A stretch of DNA of 64,000 nt from Falsiroseomonas frigidaquae (GTDB lineage: Bacteria; Pseudomonadota; Alphaproteobacteria; Acetobacterales; Acetobacteraceae). Under the pieces are notes generated by a model. It saw only the letters and a program-made list of their open reading frames with translations, had not been told where the DNA came from and made no database searches. Positions 55,358-63,310 of this stretch are shown in pieces. Every line of letters starts with the position of its first letter. Within the stretch, counting starts at the first letter, position 1. The position numbers and the translations under genes are program-made. The stretch spans positions 1 to 64,000 of the forward strand of contig NZ_JAAVTX010000004.1 of the NCBI RefSeq assembly GCF_012163145.1, read 5' to 3'.

Positions 55358-55552
55358 ATGACGCAGAACACCAGGCCACAGCCGATCCCGGATGAGGCGT
55401 TGGAGCATGTGGTGGGCGGCACGGGCAATTCGGGCCAGCCGGAGCAGCCCACGGAAAGGCCCACGCCGGAGTTCGAATACAGCCCCCCGCCGACCGATGA
55501 GACGGTGGATGAGGAGATCGTCGAGGCCGTCCCGCGGACGAGGTTTTCCTGA
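55358..55552 (+). CDS. Small peptide with double-glycine leader motif, 1
   Basis: Peptide of 64 residues, preceded by a strong GGAAGGGAG site. An in-frame ATG at 55322 is less likely. Residues 1-22 look like a bacteriocin/microcin-type leader: PIPDEALEHVVGG, ending in Gly-Gly. The remainder is acidic and Pro-rich, with TPEFEYSPPPTDETVDEE. The following gene has the same layout. Upstream lies an AT-rich patch with the dyad AAGAAAT-TGA-ATTTCTT (55281-55297), a plausible regulatory site. No processing peptidase, modification enzyme or exporter is adjacent. Function unknown. Confidence 0.65.
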   Translation: MTQNTRPQPIPDEALEHVVGGTGNSGQPEQPTERPTPEFEYSPPPTDETVDEEIVEAVPRTRFS

Positions 55553-55773
55553 TGCGTCCCGTGGAACCCAAGGCGCCCGTGGAGCCCAGGGCGAAGGCCG
55601 TGGCCAAGCCGGTCGCACTGGATGAGGCGTCGCTGGACCAGGTGACGGGCGGCGCCGTCGCGATGAACTTCGAGTACAGCGGCGCGGAATGGCCGCCGCT
55701 CGGCGCCGGGCAGGACCCGGCGGATGATGAGGCGGTGACCGAGGCGCGCTCCGGCAACCGCGGCGGCTCCTGA
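55552..55773 (+). CDS. Small peptide with double-glycine leader motif, 2
   Basis: Peptide of 73 residues whose ATG overlaps the previous stop (TGATG). A basic, Pro/Ala-rich N-terminus leads into ALDEASLDQVTGG, again a double-glycine motif with the same spacing of hydrophobic residues. The core then carries MNFEYSGAEWPPLG and an acidic DPADDEAVTEA. FEYS plus a downstream acidic run is common to both peptides, so they are paralogues. Without maturation genes it could be a RiPP precursor, a secreted acidic peptide or a regulatory peptide. Confidence 0.65.
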   Translation: MRPVEPKAPVEPRAKAVAKPVALDEASLDQVTGGAVAMNFEYSGAEWPPLGAGQDPADDEAVTEARSGNRGGS

Positions 55774-55774
55774 C

Positions 55775-56539
55775 CTACAAGGCCAGGAAGCCCTTCACCG
55801 CCGCCAGGAAGGCCTGCGGATTTTCCGCATGCAGCCAGTGGCCGGCGGGAATGCTGGCCTGGGTCGCGGCGGGGAACAGCCGGCCGAACAGCGGCGCATG
55901 TTCCGGCTGGATATAGTCCGACCGGTCGCCGGCCAGCACCAGCACGGGGCCCCCATACTGCCCCGGCAGGTCCGGCCAGCCGGCGATCTCCGGCATGCCG
56001 GCGGCGATCTGCTCCAGCCCGATCCGCCAGGATGGCGGATTGCGCGTGAAATCCAGGTTCTGCAGCAGGAAGGCGCGCAGCGGCGCCGCGGGCACGGCGG
56101 GCGCCAGCGCCGCATCCGCCTCCCGCCGCGCCAGCCCTTCGCGCAATTCCAGGCCGCGCATGGCGGCGATGTAGGTGTTGAACAGCGGCGCCGGGTAATG
56201 CACCGGGGCGATGTCGGCGACCAGCAGACGCGAAACCCCCTCCGGCCGCGCCAGCGCCAGCGCCATGGCCACCTTGCCGCCCATGGAATGGCCGATGATG
56301 GCGGCGGGCCAGGCGCCCTCGGCCTGCAGCGTCTCCGCCACATCGGCGGCCATGTCGGCATAGGCCATGCCATCCGCATGCGGCGAGGCGCCATGGTTGC
56401 GCAGGTCGAGCGCCAGCACCCGGAAGCCCTCCGCCGCCAGCGCCTTCTGCACCGCGCCGAAATTCTGCCCGGCGCCGAGCAGCCCATGCAGCAGCACCAC
56501 CGGCGGCCCCTCGCCCAGGCTGTTGACGACGAGCCTCAT
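55775..56539 (-). CDS. Alpha/beta hydrolase (esterase YbfF/BioH-like)
   Basis: Hydrolase of 254 residues. The oxyanion HG motif VVLLHGLLGAGQNF is near residue 15, the nucleophile Ser in IIGHSMGGKVA near residue 93 (GHSMG), and the final His in IPAGHWLHAENP near residue 235. Ester or thioester hydrolysis is likely. It overlaps the upstream EamA gene by 4 bases and ends 1 base beyond the convergent peptide gene. Confidence 0.92.
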   Translation of the reverse strand: MRLVVNSLGEGPPVVLLHGLLGAGQNFGAVQKALAAEGFRVLALDLRNHGASPHADGMAYADMAADVAETLQAEGAWPAAIIGHSMGGKVAMALALARPEGVSRLLVADIAPVHYPAPLFNTYIAAMRGLELREGLARREADAALAPAVPAAPLRAFLLQNLDFTRNPPSWRIGLEQIAAGMPEIAGWPDLPGQYGGPVLVLAGDRSDYIQPEHAPLFGRLFPAATQASIPAGHWLHAENPQAFLAAVKGFLAL

Positions 56540-57399
56540 CCGCGTGCCGCCATGATGACCGAGGCAAAGATCAGCCCGCCGCCGATGATGACGTCCCAGC
56601 CCAGCGGCTCGCCCAGCCACAGGGTGGAAACCAGCACGCCGAAGGCCGGCACCATAAGGAAGCCGACGGAGGCGACGGCGCCGGGCAGCTTGCGCCCGGC
56701 CTCGATCACGCACCACGTGCCGATCGGCGCGGCGAACAGCCCGATGTAGAGCAGATGCGGCCAGGAGCTCAGGCCGACGCCGCCATCCGGCTCCAGCACC
56801 AGCGTGATCGGCACCAGCATCAGCGCGCCGATGCCGAAGCACCAGGGCAGCAGGTCGAACATCGGCGTGCGCGGCGGCCATTTGCGCGACGCGATGATGG
56901 CAATGGTCCAGAGCAGCCCGGCCAGCACCAGCATCAGATGGCCGATCACGGCATCACGCTGCGACCAATCCACCGACCATGGCCCGATCAGCACGCCGGC
57001 CCCCGCCAGCCCCAGCCCGGCCGCGAACCATCGGGCGCGGGAGACCTTCTCCCCCAGGACCAGCACGGAAAGCGGGATCAGCCAGTAGGTCACGACATTG
57101 GACAGCACCGCGGTGCGACCCGCCGGCACCAGCGCCACCGCCAGATGCGTCAGCGCGAAGAAGCCGCCGAGCTGGAAAACACCGAGGAAGAACACCGCCC
57201 GGCGATCCTCCGCCACCGGAAAGCGCAGCCGCCCCAGCGCCGCGAGCAGGATCGCCGCCCCCAGCGCGGCAAGGGCGGACCGCCCCGTGCCAAACCAGAG
57301 TGGCGACGCATCCGCCAGCGCGGCCTTGGTAATGGGCCAGGCACCGCCAAACAGGATGACAGCTGCGAAAAGCAGCCGGAAGGCGGAAGCCATGGGCAT
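56536..57399 (-). CDS. EamA/DMT-family transporter 3
   Basis: Permease of 287 residues with about ten helices. I start at the ATG at 57399 (MPMASAFRLLFAAVILFGGA). Two EamA repeats are visible, the second from about residue 145. The sequence differs clearly from the tandem pair at 38465-40299. Coupling to a hydrolase gene suggests export of a product or its analogue. Substrate unknown. Confidence 0.9.
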   Translation of the reverse strand: MPMASAFRLLFAAVILFGGAWPITKAALADASPLWFGTGRSALAALGAAILLAALGRLRFPVAEDRRAVFFLGVFQLGGFFALTHLAVALVPAGRTAVLSNVVTYWLIPLSVLVLGEKVSRARWFAAGLGLAGAGVLIGPWSVDWSQRDAVIGHLMLVLAGLLWTIAIIASRKWPPRTPMFDLLPWCFGIGALMLVPITLVLEPDGGVGLSSWPHLLYIGLFAAPIGTWCVIEAGRKLPGAVASVGFLMVPAFGVLVSTLWLGEPLGWDVIIGGGLIFASVIMAARG

Positions 57400-57458
57400 T
57401 GGCGTTAACCTAGCCGCGCCCGTCGCGTCGCGAAAAGCCTGGTTTTGTGCAAATGCGC

Positions 57459-58826
57459 TTACAATTCGCCAATCGTATCCATCGCCATGCCGCGCATCGC
57501 CGCGCGCATCTCCCGCGCCGCCTGCGCCGCGCCGCCAGCCTGGTGCGGCTGCAGATCCGCCTCCGTCACCAGGGCGCCCTGCGGCACCGCACGCGCCAGG
57601 GCGACGCCGTGGGCGAGGCCGATCGGCACGGCGCCCAGGGCGCGTGACCGTGCGGCCGGGATGCATTTGCCCCAGACCATCGCCCCTCCCTCGCCGTCCA
57701 GCAGCTCACCCGGCTTCAGCGCGCGCTTGGCGATGGCGACGCAATCGGCGGCCCAGCTTTCCGCCACGCCCGTCGGCTCCCGCCGCAGGGCTGCGGAGGC
57801 GACGGAGACGCCGAGCTCCAGCCCGATGAAGTGATAGGGCCGCCACAGCGCGGCGTAGCGGCCGGTGCTGTCGGTGGCGACTCCGTATTCGGCGAAGCAG
57901 CGGCGCGCGTATCCGGTGTCGCCCTCGAACACCACATAGACGCCCCAGCGGAGGTTGTCCGGGATCTCGGCGCCGTCGCGGGTAAGGGAGGACACCACCT
58001 CCACCACGCCCTTGCGCGCCAAAATGCCGCCTTCGTTTTGCGGGCGCAGCAGGTCGGGCAGCCGGCTGGTGCCGGCGGGCGGGAAGGCCAGGCCATCCTC
58101 GGGCGGCGCCAGGCCGGTGGCATTGGCGATGGCCGCCATCTCGATGCCGGATTTCGTGCCATCGAGGAAGGAGTTGAACATGCGCGGATTCATCGCGCCC
58201 TGGCGCGCCTGTTCCGCCGTCAGCCCGTAGAAATCCCACACCGTCTCCGGCGTGCTGGCGTGATAGGCGGGCAGGTACTTGGTACCCTTGCCGGCGGCGA
58301 CGATGGAAAAGCCGCCGGTGCGGATGGTGTCCACCAGCTCCGCCACCAGGGCCGGCTGGTCGCCATAGGCCATGGAATAGACCACGCCGGCCGCCGCAGC
58401 CTCCCGCGCCAGCAGCGGGCCGGCGAGCACATCGGCCTCCACATTCACCATCACCACATGCTTGCCGTGGCGGATCGCGTGGCGGGCATGGACCAGGCCG
58501 GCGGCGGGGTCGCCGGTGGCTTCCACCACCACCTCCACCAGCGGGTCGGCGATCAGCGCCAGGCTGTCCTCGGTCAGCCAGGTGGCGCCGCTGCGCGCCG
58601 CCGTCGCGGCATCCGCCGCGGCGCCGGCCTCGGGCGGCCAGTGGATGCGGGCCAGCGCGGCGCGGGCGTTGGGGATGGACAGGTCGGCGATGCCCAGCAC
58701 ATGCAGCCCCGGCGTGCGCGGCGCCTGGTGGAGGAACATCGAGCCGAATTTGCCGGCGCCGATCACGGCGACGCGCACCGGTCGCCCCTCCGCTTGGCGC
58801 TTCAAAAGCAGGCGGTGCAGGTTCAT
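57459..58826 (-). CDS. NAD(P)-binding oxidoreductase with C-terminal SAF-like domain
   Basis: Protein of 455 residues from the ATG at 58826. The N-terminal Rossmann domain has VRVAVIGAGKFGSMFLHQ near residue 17 and a homoserine-dehydrogenase-like VVEATGDPAAGL near residue 100. The centre has the conserved-looking NVEADVLAGPLL and GAMNPRMFNSFLDGTKSGIE. The last 80 residues (ALKPGELLDGEGG, then GALVTEADLQ) resemble an SAF/antifreeze-like domain. Related proteins are annotated as homoserine-dehydrogenase or FlgA-like, but the reaction is unknown to me. It may act on a sugar acid or polyol acid. Confidence 0.75.
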   Translation of the reverse strand: MNLHRLLLKRQAEGRPVRVAVIGAGKFGSMFLHQAPRTPGLHVLGIADLSIPNARAALARIHWPPEAGAAADAATAARSGATWLTEDSLALIADPLVEVVVEATGDPAAGLVHARHAIRHGKHVVMVNVEADVLAGPLLAREAAAAGVVYSMAYGDQPALVAELVDTIRTGGFSIVAAGKGTKYLPAYHASTPETVWDFYGLTAEQARQGAMNPRMFNSFLDGTKSGIEMAAIANATGLAPPEDGLAFPPAGTSRLPDLLRPQNEGGILARKGVVEVVSSLTRDGAEIPDNLRWGVYVVFEGDTGYARRCFAEYGVATDSTGRYAALWRPYHFIGLELGVSVASAALRREPTGVAESWAADCVAIAKRALKPGELLDGEGGAMVWGKCIPAARSRALGAVPIGLAHGVALARAVPQGALVTEADLQPHQAGGAAQAAREMRAAMRGMAMDTIGEL

Positions 58827-58836
58827 CGTGGGGACC

Positions 58837-59034
58837 TCAGGGCGAATACCAGGGCCGCGGGCGTGACCCGGGCAGCGGCAGCGCGGTGCCATGGCGGCGG
58901 GCCAGCAGGATGCTGGCCGTCAGCGCCAGCAGCACCGCCAGCCCCTGCCCCGCACGCCGAACCCCGCGGTCCCGCAGCCGGGGCGTCAGCGCCAGCAGCA
59001 GCAGCGCGGCGGCGAAGGCCCACCAGGGCGTCAA
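58837..59034 (-). CDS. Small membrane protein, unknown function
   Basis: Protein of 65 residues. A hydrophobic helix lies at residues 4-19, a short basic loop follows and a second helix lies at about residues 30-47, with a basic Pro-rich tail. The start overlaps the quinone-reductase stop by 4 bases (ATGA), which supports real translation. No family recognised. Confidence 0.6.
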   Translation of the reverse strand: MTPWWAFAAALLLLALTPRLRDRGVRRAGQGLAVLLALTASILLARRHGTALPLPGSRPRPWYSP

Positions 59035-60050
59035 GGCACCGTCAGCATGATCTTGCCGATATGCGCGCTGCTTTCCATCAGGCGATGCGCCTCCGCCGCC
59101 TGGATCAGCGGGAAGGTCTTGAAGATGCGCGGCCCAGCCTTGCCCTCGGCCAGCATGGGCCAGACCTTGGCCTCCAGGGCCTGTGCGATCTCCGCCTTCT
59201 GCGCCGTACTGCGCGGCCGCATGGTGCTGCCGGTGACGGTCAGGCGCTTCACCATGATCGGGCGGAGGTCCACCTGCTCCGCCAGGTGGCCGTTGAGGAA
59301 GGCGATCATCACCAGCCGCCCGTCCAGCTTCAGGCAGCGCAGGTTCTTCGTGAAATACGGCGCGCCGACCATGTCGAGCACCACATCGACGCCCTTGCCG
59401 CCGGTCAGCGCCTTGATGCGCTCCTGGAAATCCTCCGCCTTATAGTCGATGGCGGCATCCGCGCCGAGTTCCAGGCAGGCCGCCACCTTCTCCGCGCTGC
59501 CCGCCGTGGCGTAGACCGTGGCGCCGAAGGCCTTGGCGAGCTGGATGGCGGTGACGCCGATGCCGCTGGTGCCGCCATGGATCAGGATGGACTCGCCCGC
59601 CGCGAGGCGCCCATGGCCGAAGACATTGGCCCAGACGGTGAAATAGGTCTCCGGCAGGGCGGCGGCGCGCAGCGCGTCATAGCCGGCCGGCCAGGGCAGC
59701 GTCTGCGCCTCCGGCGCCGTGCAGTATTCGGCATAGGCGCCGCCATTGGCCAGCGCGCAGACCTTGTCGCCCACTTTCCAGCGGGTGACGGCGGCGCCCA
59801 CGGCCACCACTTCCCCGGCGCATTCCAGGCCGATGACGGGGCTGGCGCCGGGCGGCGGCGGATAGCTGCCGGTGCGCTGCGCCACATCCGGGCGGTTCAC
59901 GCCAACGGCCTGGGTGCGGATCAGCACCTCATCCGCCGCCGGGCTTGGCAGCGGGCCGCGCACCGGCACCAGTACCTCCGGCCCGCCGCCCTTGCCCGTG
60001 CCGCCCTGGGTGTGGTCGATCAGGGTCATCTCGACGGGCAGGTTGGACAT
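59031..60050 (-). CDS. NAD(P)H:quinone oxidoreductase (zeta-crystallin/PIG3 type)
   Basis: Medium-chain dehydrogenase of 339 residues without structural zinc. Typical segments are [22 protein letters not shown] near residue 50, the NADPH-binding [22 protein letters not shown] near residue 157 and [13 protein letters not shown]. It reduces quinones or electrophilic enones. A run of Gly/Lys residues near the N-terminus (TGKGGGPEV) is as expected for the family. It leads a short operon with a small membrane protein. Confidence 0.92.
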   Translation of the reverse strand: MSNLPVEMTLIDHTQGGTGKGGGPEVLVPVRGPLPSPAADEVLIRTQAVGVNRPDVAQRTGSYPPPPGASPVIGLECAGEVVAVGAAVTRWKVGDKVCALANGGAYAEYCTAPEAQTLPWPAGYDALRAAALPETYFTVWANVFGHGRLAAGESILIHGGTSGIGVTAIQLAKAFGATVYATAGSAEKVAACLELGADAAIDYKAEDFQERIKALTGGKGVDVVLDMVGAPYFTKNLRCLKLDGRLVMIAFLNGHLAEQVDLRPIMVKRLTVTGSTMRPRSTAQKAEIAQALEAKVWPMLAEGKAGPRIFKTFPLIQAAEAHRLMESSAHIGKIMLTVP

Positions 60051-60202
60051 GGCGGGCTCCTGTTCTCGGTCGGGGCATGAGGGACCATGCGGCGGCGCGG
60101 CACGTCAAGGCGGGACGGCGGAGGACGCAGGCGGGGTGGCGGGGTTGTGCGCCGGCGGCGGGCCGTGGAAAACTGCGCGCGGGTGCCTGGAGGGTTGGAG
60201 GA

Positions 60203-61507
60203 ATGCAGGGCTTCGGCCGCCGGATGCTCGGCGGGCTGGCCGGCGCCGCGCTGGGCGCCTTCGGCCCCTTCGGCCGCGCGCGGGCGCAGGCCCCGGCGGC
60301 CACCCCCGCCCCGGCCCCGGCCGGGGCACCCTCGGCGCCTCCGGTCCGGCTCGGCGCGCTGTTCCCGCTCAGCGGTCCCTCCGCGCTGTTCGGCGATGAG
60401 TGCTATCGCGGCCTGGAACTGGCGGTGGAGGACCGCAACGCGGGCGGCGGCGTCTTCGGCCGCCCGATCGCCCTGGTCCGCGCCGACGCCCCGGATGAAG
60501 CCGCGGCCACCGAGGAAGCCCGCCGCCTGGTGCAGGGGCCGGAACGGGTCGCCGCCATCTTCGGCAGCTTCAGCACCACCATCGCGCTGCCCGCATCCCA
60601 GGTGGCGGAACTGGCGAATGTGCCGTTCTTCGAGCTGTGCGCGCTGGGCGACCCGGTGGTCGAGCGCGGCTTCCGCTGGGTGTTCCGCGCCGCGCCACAG
60701 GCCACGGATTTCGCCGCCACCGCGCTGCAGGGCGTCAGCATCCTGGCTGCTGCCATGGACCGGCCGGACACCGCGCTGCGACTGGCCATCGCGCAGGAGG
60801 ATGCACTCGGCGCCCAGTCGATCGGAGCGGCGCAGGAAGCGCTGATGCAGGCGCGCGGGCTGACGCTGATCCAGCGCGCCAGCTACGCGCCGCGGCCGAC
60901 GGACCTGGCCGGCCTGGTGCAGCGCCTGCGCGGGCTGGATGCGGAGGTGGTGCTGCATGTCGGCGCGCCGGGCGACGAGGTGCTGCTGTTCCGCGCCATG
61001 CGGGACGCCAACTGGCAGCCGCGCATGGTGATCGGCACCGCCGGCGGCTACGGGCTGGGGGAGACGGCGCGCAGCATCGGCGCGGATTTCGCCGGCACGA
61101 TGAGCGCGGATTTCACCCCCTTCGCGGTGAATGAACGCATCGCCCCCGGCGCCCGCGCCTTCGCCGAGCTGTATCTGCGCCGGTATGGCGCGGAGCCGCG
61201 CTCCGGCCATGGGCTGGCCTGCTTCACCGGGGCGCGGCTGTTCCTGGATGCGCTGCACCGCGCCGGCAGCGCGGAGCGGGACCGCATCCGTGCCGCGCTG
61301 ATGGCGACCGATATCCCCGAGGGCCTCACCGCCTGCGGCTGGGGCGCGCGCTTCGACGAGCGCGGCCAGAACCTGCGGGCGCGGCCGGTGCTGTGCCAAT
61401 GGCAGCCCACCCTCGCTACGCCCGGCGGCCAGGCGGGGCTGCGCCAGGTGGCGATCGCCCCGGCGGAGGCCGCCATCGCCGCGGCGCAGACCCGGCTCGG
61501 CCCATGA
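60203..61507 (+). CDS. LivK-type periplasmic ligand-binding protein
   Basis: Receptor of 434 residues, leucine/isoleucine/valine-binding (ABC HAAT) class. A signal-like N-terminus (GLAGAALGAFGPFGRARAQA) is followed by an Ala/Pro linker (residues 30-46), then LGALFPLSGPSALFGDECYRG typical of the class. A GGAGG ribosome site is 1 base from the ATG spacing optimum. No permease genes accompany it. It overlaps the acyl-CoA dehydrogenase gene by 4 bases. Confidence 0.9.
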   Translation: MQGFGRRMLGGLAGAALGAFGPFGRARAQAPAATPAPAPAGAPSAPPVRLGALFPLSGPSALFGDECYRGLELAVEDRNAGGGVFGRPIALVRADAPDEAAATEEARRLVQGPERVAAIFGSFSTTIALPASQVAELANVPFFELCALGDPVVERGFRWVFRAAPQATDFAATALQGVSILAAAMDRPDTALRLAIAQEDALGAQSIGAAQEALMQARGLTLIQRASYAPRPTDLAGLVQRLRGLDAEVVLHVGAPGDEVLLFRAMRDANWQPRMVIGTAGGYGLGETARSIGADFAGTMSADFTPFAVNERIAPGARAFAELYLRRYGAEPRSGHGLACFTGARLFLDALHRAGSAERDRIRAALMATDIPEGLTACGWGARFDERGQNLRARPVLCQWQPTLATPGGQAGLRQVAIAPAEAAIAAAQTRLGP

Positions 61508-63306
61508 ACATCGCCCTGCCCCATCCGCCGCACGGCTCCCAGGCGGCACCGCCGCACGGCTCCCAGGCGGCACCGCCGCAGGGCTCCCAGGCGGCACCGC
61601 CGCAGGGCTCCCAGGCGGCACCGCCGCAGGGCGCCGAGGCGGTGCCGGACAGCCGCGGGCTGAACCTATGGCGCGCGGACCCGGCGCTGGCGCGGCTGGC
61701 GGGGCTGTACCTGCCGGCGGACCTGCTGGCGCATCTGGCGCCGCATCTGGACCGGCTGGGCGGGCTGGCCGGCGGGCGGCTGGATGAACTGGCCGCGACG
61801 GCGGACCGCAACCCGCCGGTGCTGCACAGCCGGGACCGGCGCGGCGCGGATCGGCAGCACATCGAATACCACCCGGCCTACCGGGCGATGGAACAGGTGG
61901 CCTTCGGTGATTATGGCCTGGCCGCGCTGTCGCATCGCGGCGGGGTGCTGGGCTGGGCGGCGCCGATGCCGCCGGCGGCGAAGTACCTGATCACCTACCT
62001 TCTGGTGCAGGCGGAATTCGGCCTGTGCTGCCCGGTCTCCATGACCGACAGCCTGGCCCGCACGCTGCGCCGCTTCGGCGACCCGGCGCTGGTCGCCCGC
62101 TACCTGCCCGGGCTGACCAGCCAGGATCTGGATGCGCTGGACCAGGGCGCGATGTTCATGACGGAACAGGGCGCCGGCAGCGACATCGCGGCCACCGCCG
62201 TGATGGCCGCGCCGAATGCGGATGGAAGCTGGGCGCTGACCGGCGACAAGTGGTTCTGCTCCAACCCCGATGCCGGCCTGGCCATGGTGCTGGCGCGGCG
62301 CCAGGGGGCTGAGCAGGGTGCGGGGCCGGGGCTTGCCGGTGTCTCCCTGTTCCTGCTGCCCCGGGTCCTGCCGGATGGCACGGAGAACGCCTACCGCATC
62401 CTGCGCCTGAAGCCGAAGCTCGGCACCCGGTCCATGGCCAGCGGCGAGATCCGGCTGGAGGGGGCGACTGCCTACCTGGTCGGCGACCCGGCGGCCGGCT
62501 TCCGGCAGATGGCCGACATGGTCAACAATTCCCGCCTCTCCAACGGTATGCGCGCCGCCGGCCTGATGCGCCGCGCCGTGACGGAAGCGCTGTATGTGGC
62601 GCATCGCCGCCGCGCCTTCGGCCAGCGCCTGGTGGACATGCCGCTGATGCGCCGGCAATTGGCAAAGATGCTGCTGCCGATGGAGCAGGCGCGCAGCCTG
62701 ATGTTCCAGACGGCGGAGGCGCTGCGCCGATCCGATGCCGGGGAGGAAGGCGCCTACCCCCTGCTCCGCATCCTGACGCCATTGCTGAAATTCCGCGCCT
62801 GCCGCGACGCCCGCCGCGTCACCGGCGATGCGATGGAGGTGCGCGGCGGCTGCGGCTACATCGAGGAATGGCCGGATGCCCGGCTGCTGCGGGACGCACA
62901 TCTCGGCAGCATCTGGGAAGGCACCAGCAACATCGTGGCGCTGGACGTGCTGCGCGCGGCAAAACGGGAGGCGGCGCTGCCGGTGCTGCGCCGGCATGTC
63001 ATGGCGCTGCTCGGCAATGCCCCTGCCCTGCCCGAAGCGCCGGCGGCACTGGACCGCGCCGTGGCGCTGGCCGAACGGGCGCAGGAGAACCCGGCTTTGG
63101 CCCGCCAGGCGGCCTCCGCCCTGTACCATTTGACCTCCGCCGCCGCGATGGCGTGGGAGGCGGCGCGGCTGGAGGATGCCGGGCGGCTGGAACTCGCCCG
63201 GCTGGTGCTGCGCCACCGCGTGCTGCCGCGCGACCCGCTGGCGGCGGAGGATGAGGCGGTGCCGGAGGGGATCGCAGCGGGGCTGTTGCCCGACCCCGGC
63301 ACCTGA
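61504..63306 (+). CDS. AidB-like acyl-CoA dehydrogenase
   Basis: Flavoprotein of 600 residues of the AidB branch. It has AMFMTEQGAGSDIAATAV near residue 220, WFCSNPDAGLAMVLARR, SRLSNGMRAAGLMRRAVTEAL near residue 347 and RGGCGYIEEWPDARLLRDA near residue 450. AidB relatives include alkylation-response and isovaleryl-CoA-like enzymes. Residues 8-44 are an 8-residue repeat (GSQAAPPQ-type) encoded by a 24-bp minisatellite, so the true start could lie downstream. Coupling to a LivK receptor is unusual. Confidence 0.9.
   Translation: MNIALPHPPHGSQAAPPHGSQAAPPQGSQAAPPQGSQAAPPQGAEAVPDSRGLNLWRADPALARLAGLYLPADLLAHLAPHLDRLGGLAGGRLDELAATADRNPPVLHSRDRRGADRQHIEYHPAYRAMEQVAFGDYGLAALSHRGGVLGWAAPMPPAAKYLITYLLVQAEFGLCCPVSMTDSLARTLRRFGDPALVARYLPGLTSQDLDALDQGAMFMTEQGAGSDIAATAVMAAPNADGSWALTGDKWFCSNPDAGLAMVLARRQGAEQGAGPGLAGVSLFLLPRVLPDGTENAYRILRLKPKLGTRSMASGEIRLEGATAYLVGDPAAGFRQMADMVNNSRLSNGMRAAGLMRRAVTEALYVAHRRRAFGQRLVDMPLMRRQLAKMLLPMEQARSLMFQTAEALRRSDAGEEGAYPLLRILTPLLKFRACRDARRVTGDAMEVRGGCGYIEEWPDARLLRDAHLGSIWEGTSNIVALDVLRAAKREAALPVLRRHVMALLGNAPALPEAPAALDRAVALAERAQENPALARQAASALYHLTSAAAMAWEAARLEDAGRLELARLVLRHRVLPRDPLAAEDEAVPEGIAAGLLPDPGT
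61531..61644 (+). repeat. 24-bp tandem repeat in the acyl-CoA dehydrogenase N-terminus
   Basis: Four near-identical 24-bp units (CA[C/G]GGCTCCCAGGCGGCAC plus CGCCG) run from 61531 to 61626, followed by a decayed fifth unit to about 61644. Units 1-2 have CAC and units 3-4 CAG at the start. Each encodes H/QGSQAAPP in frame, so length changes would not disrupt the gene. Confidence 0.85.
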
Positions 63307-63310
63307 CACT

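Noticed and set aside
61531-61644. Possible CRISPR array
   Set aside because: The 24-bp units are directly contiguous with no spacers, and they are in frame within a coding sequence.
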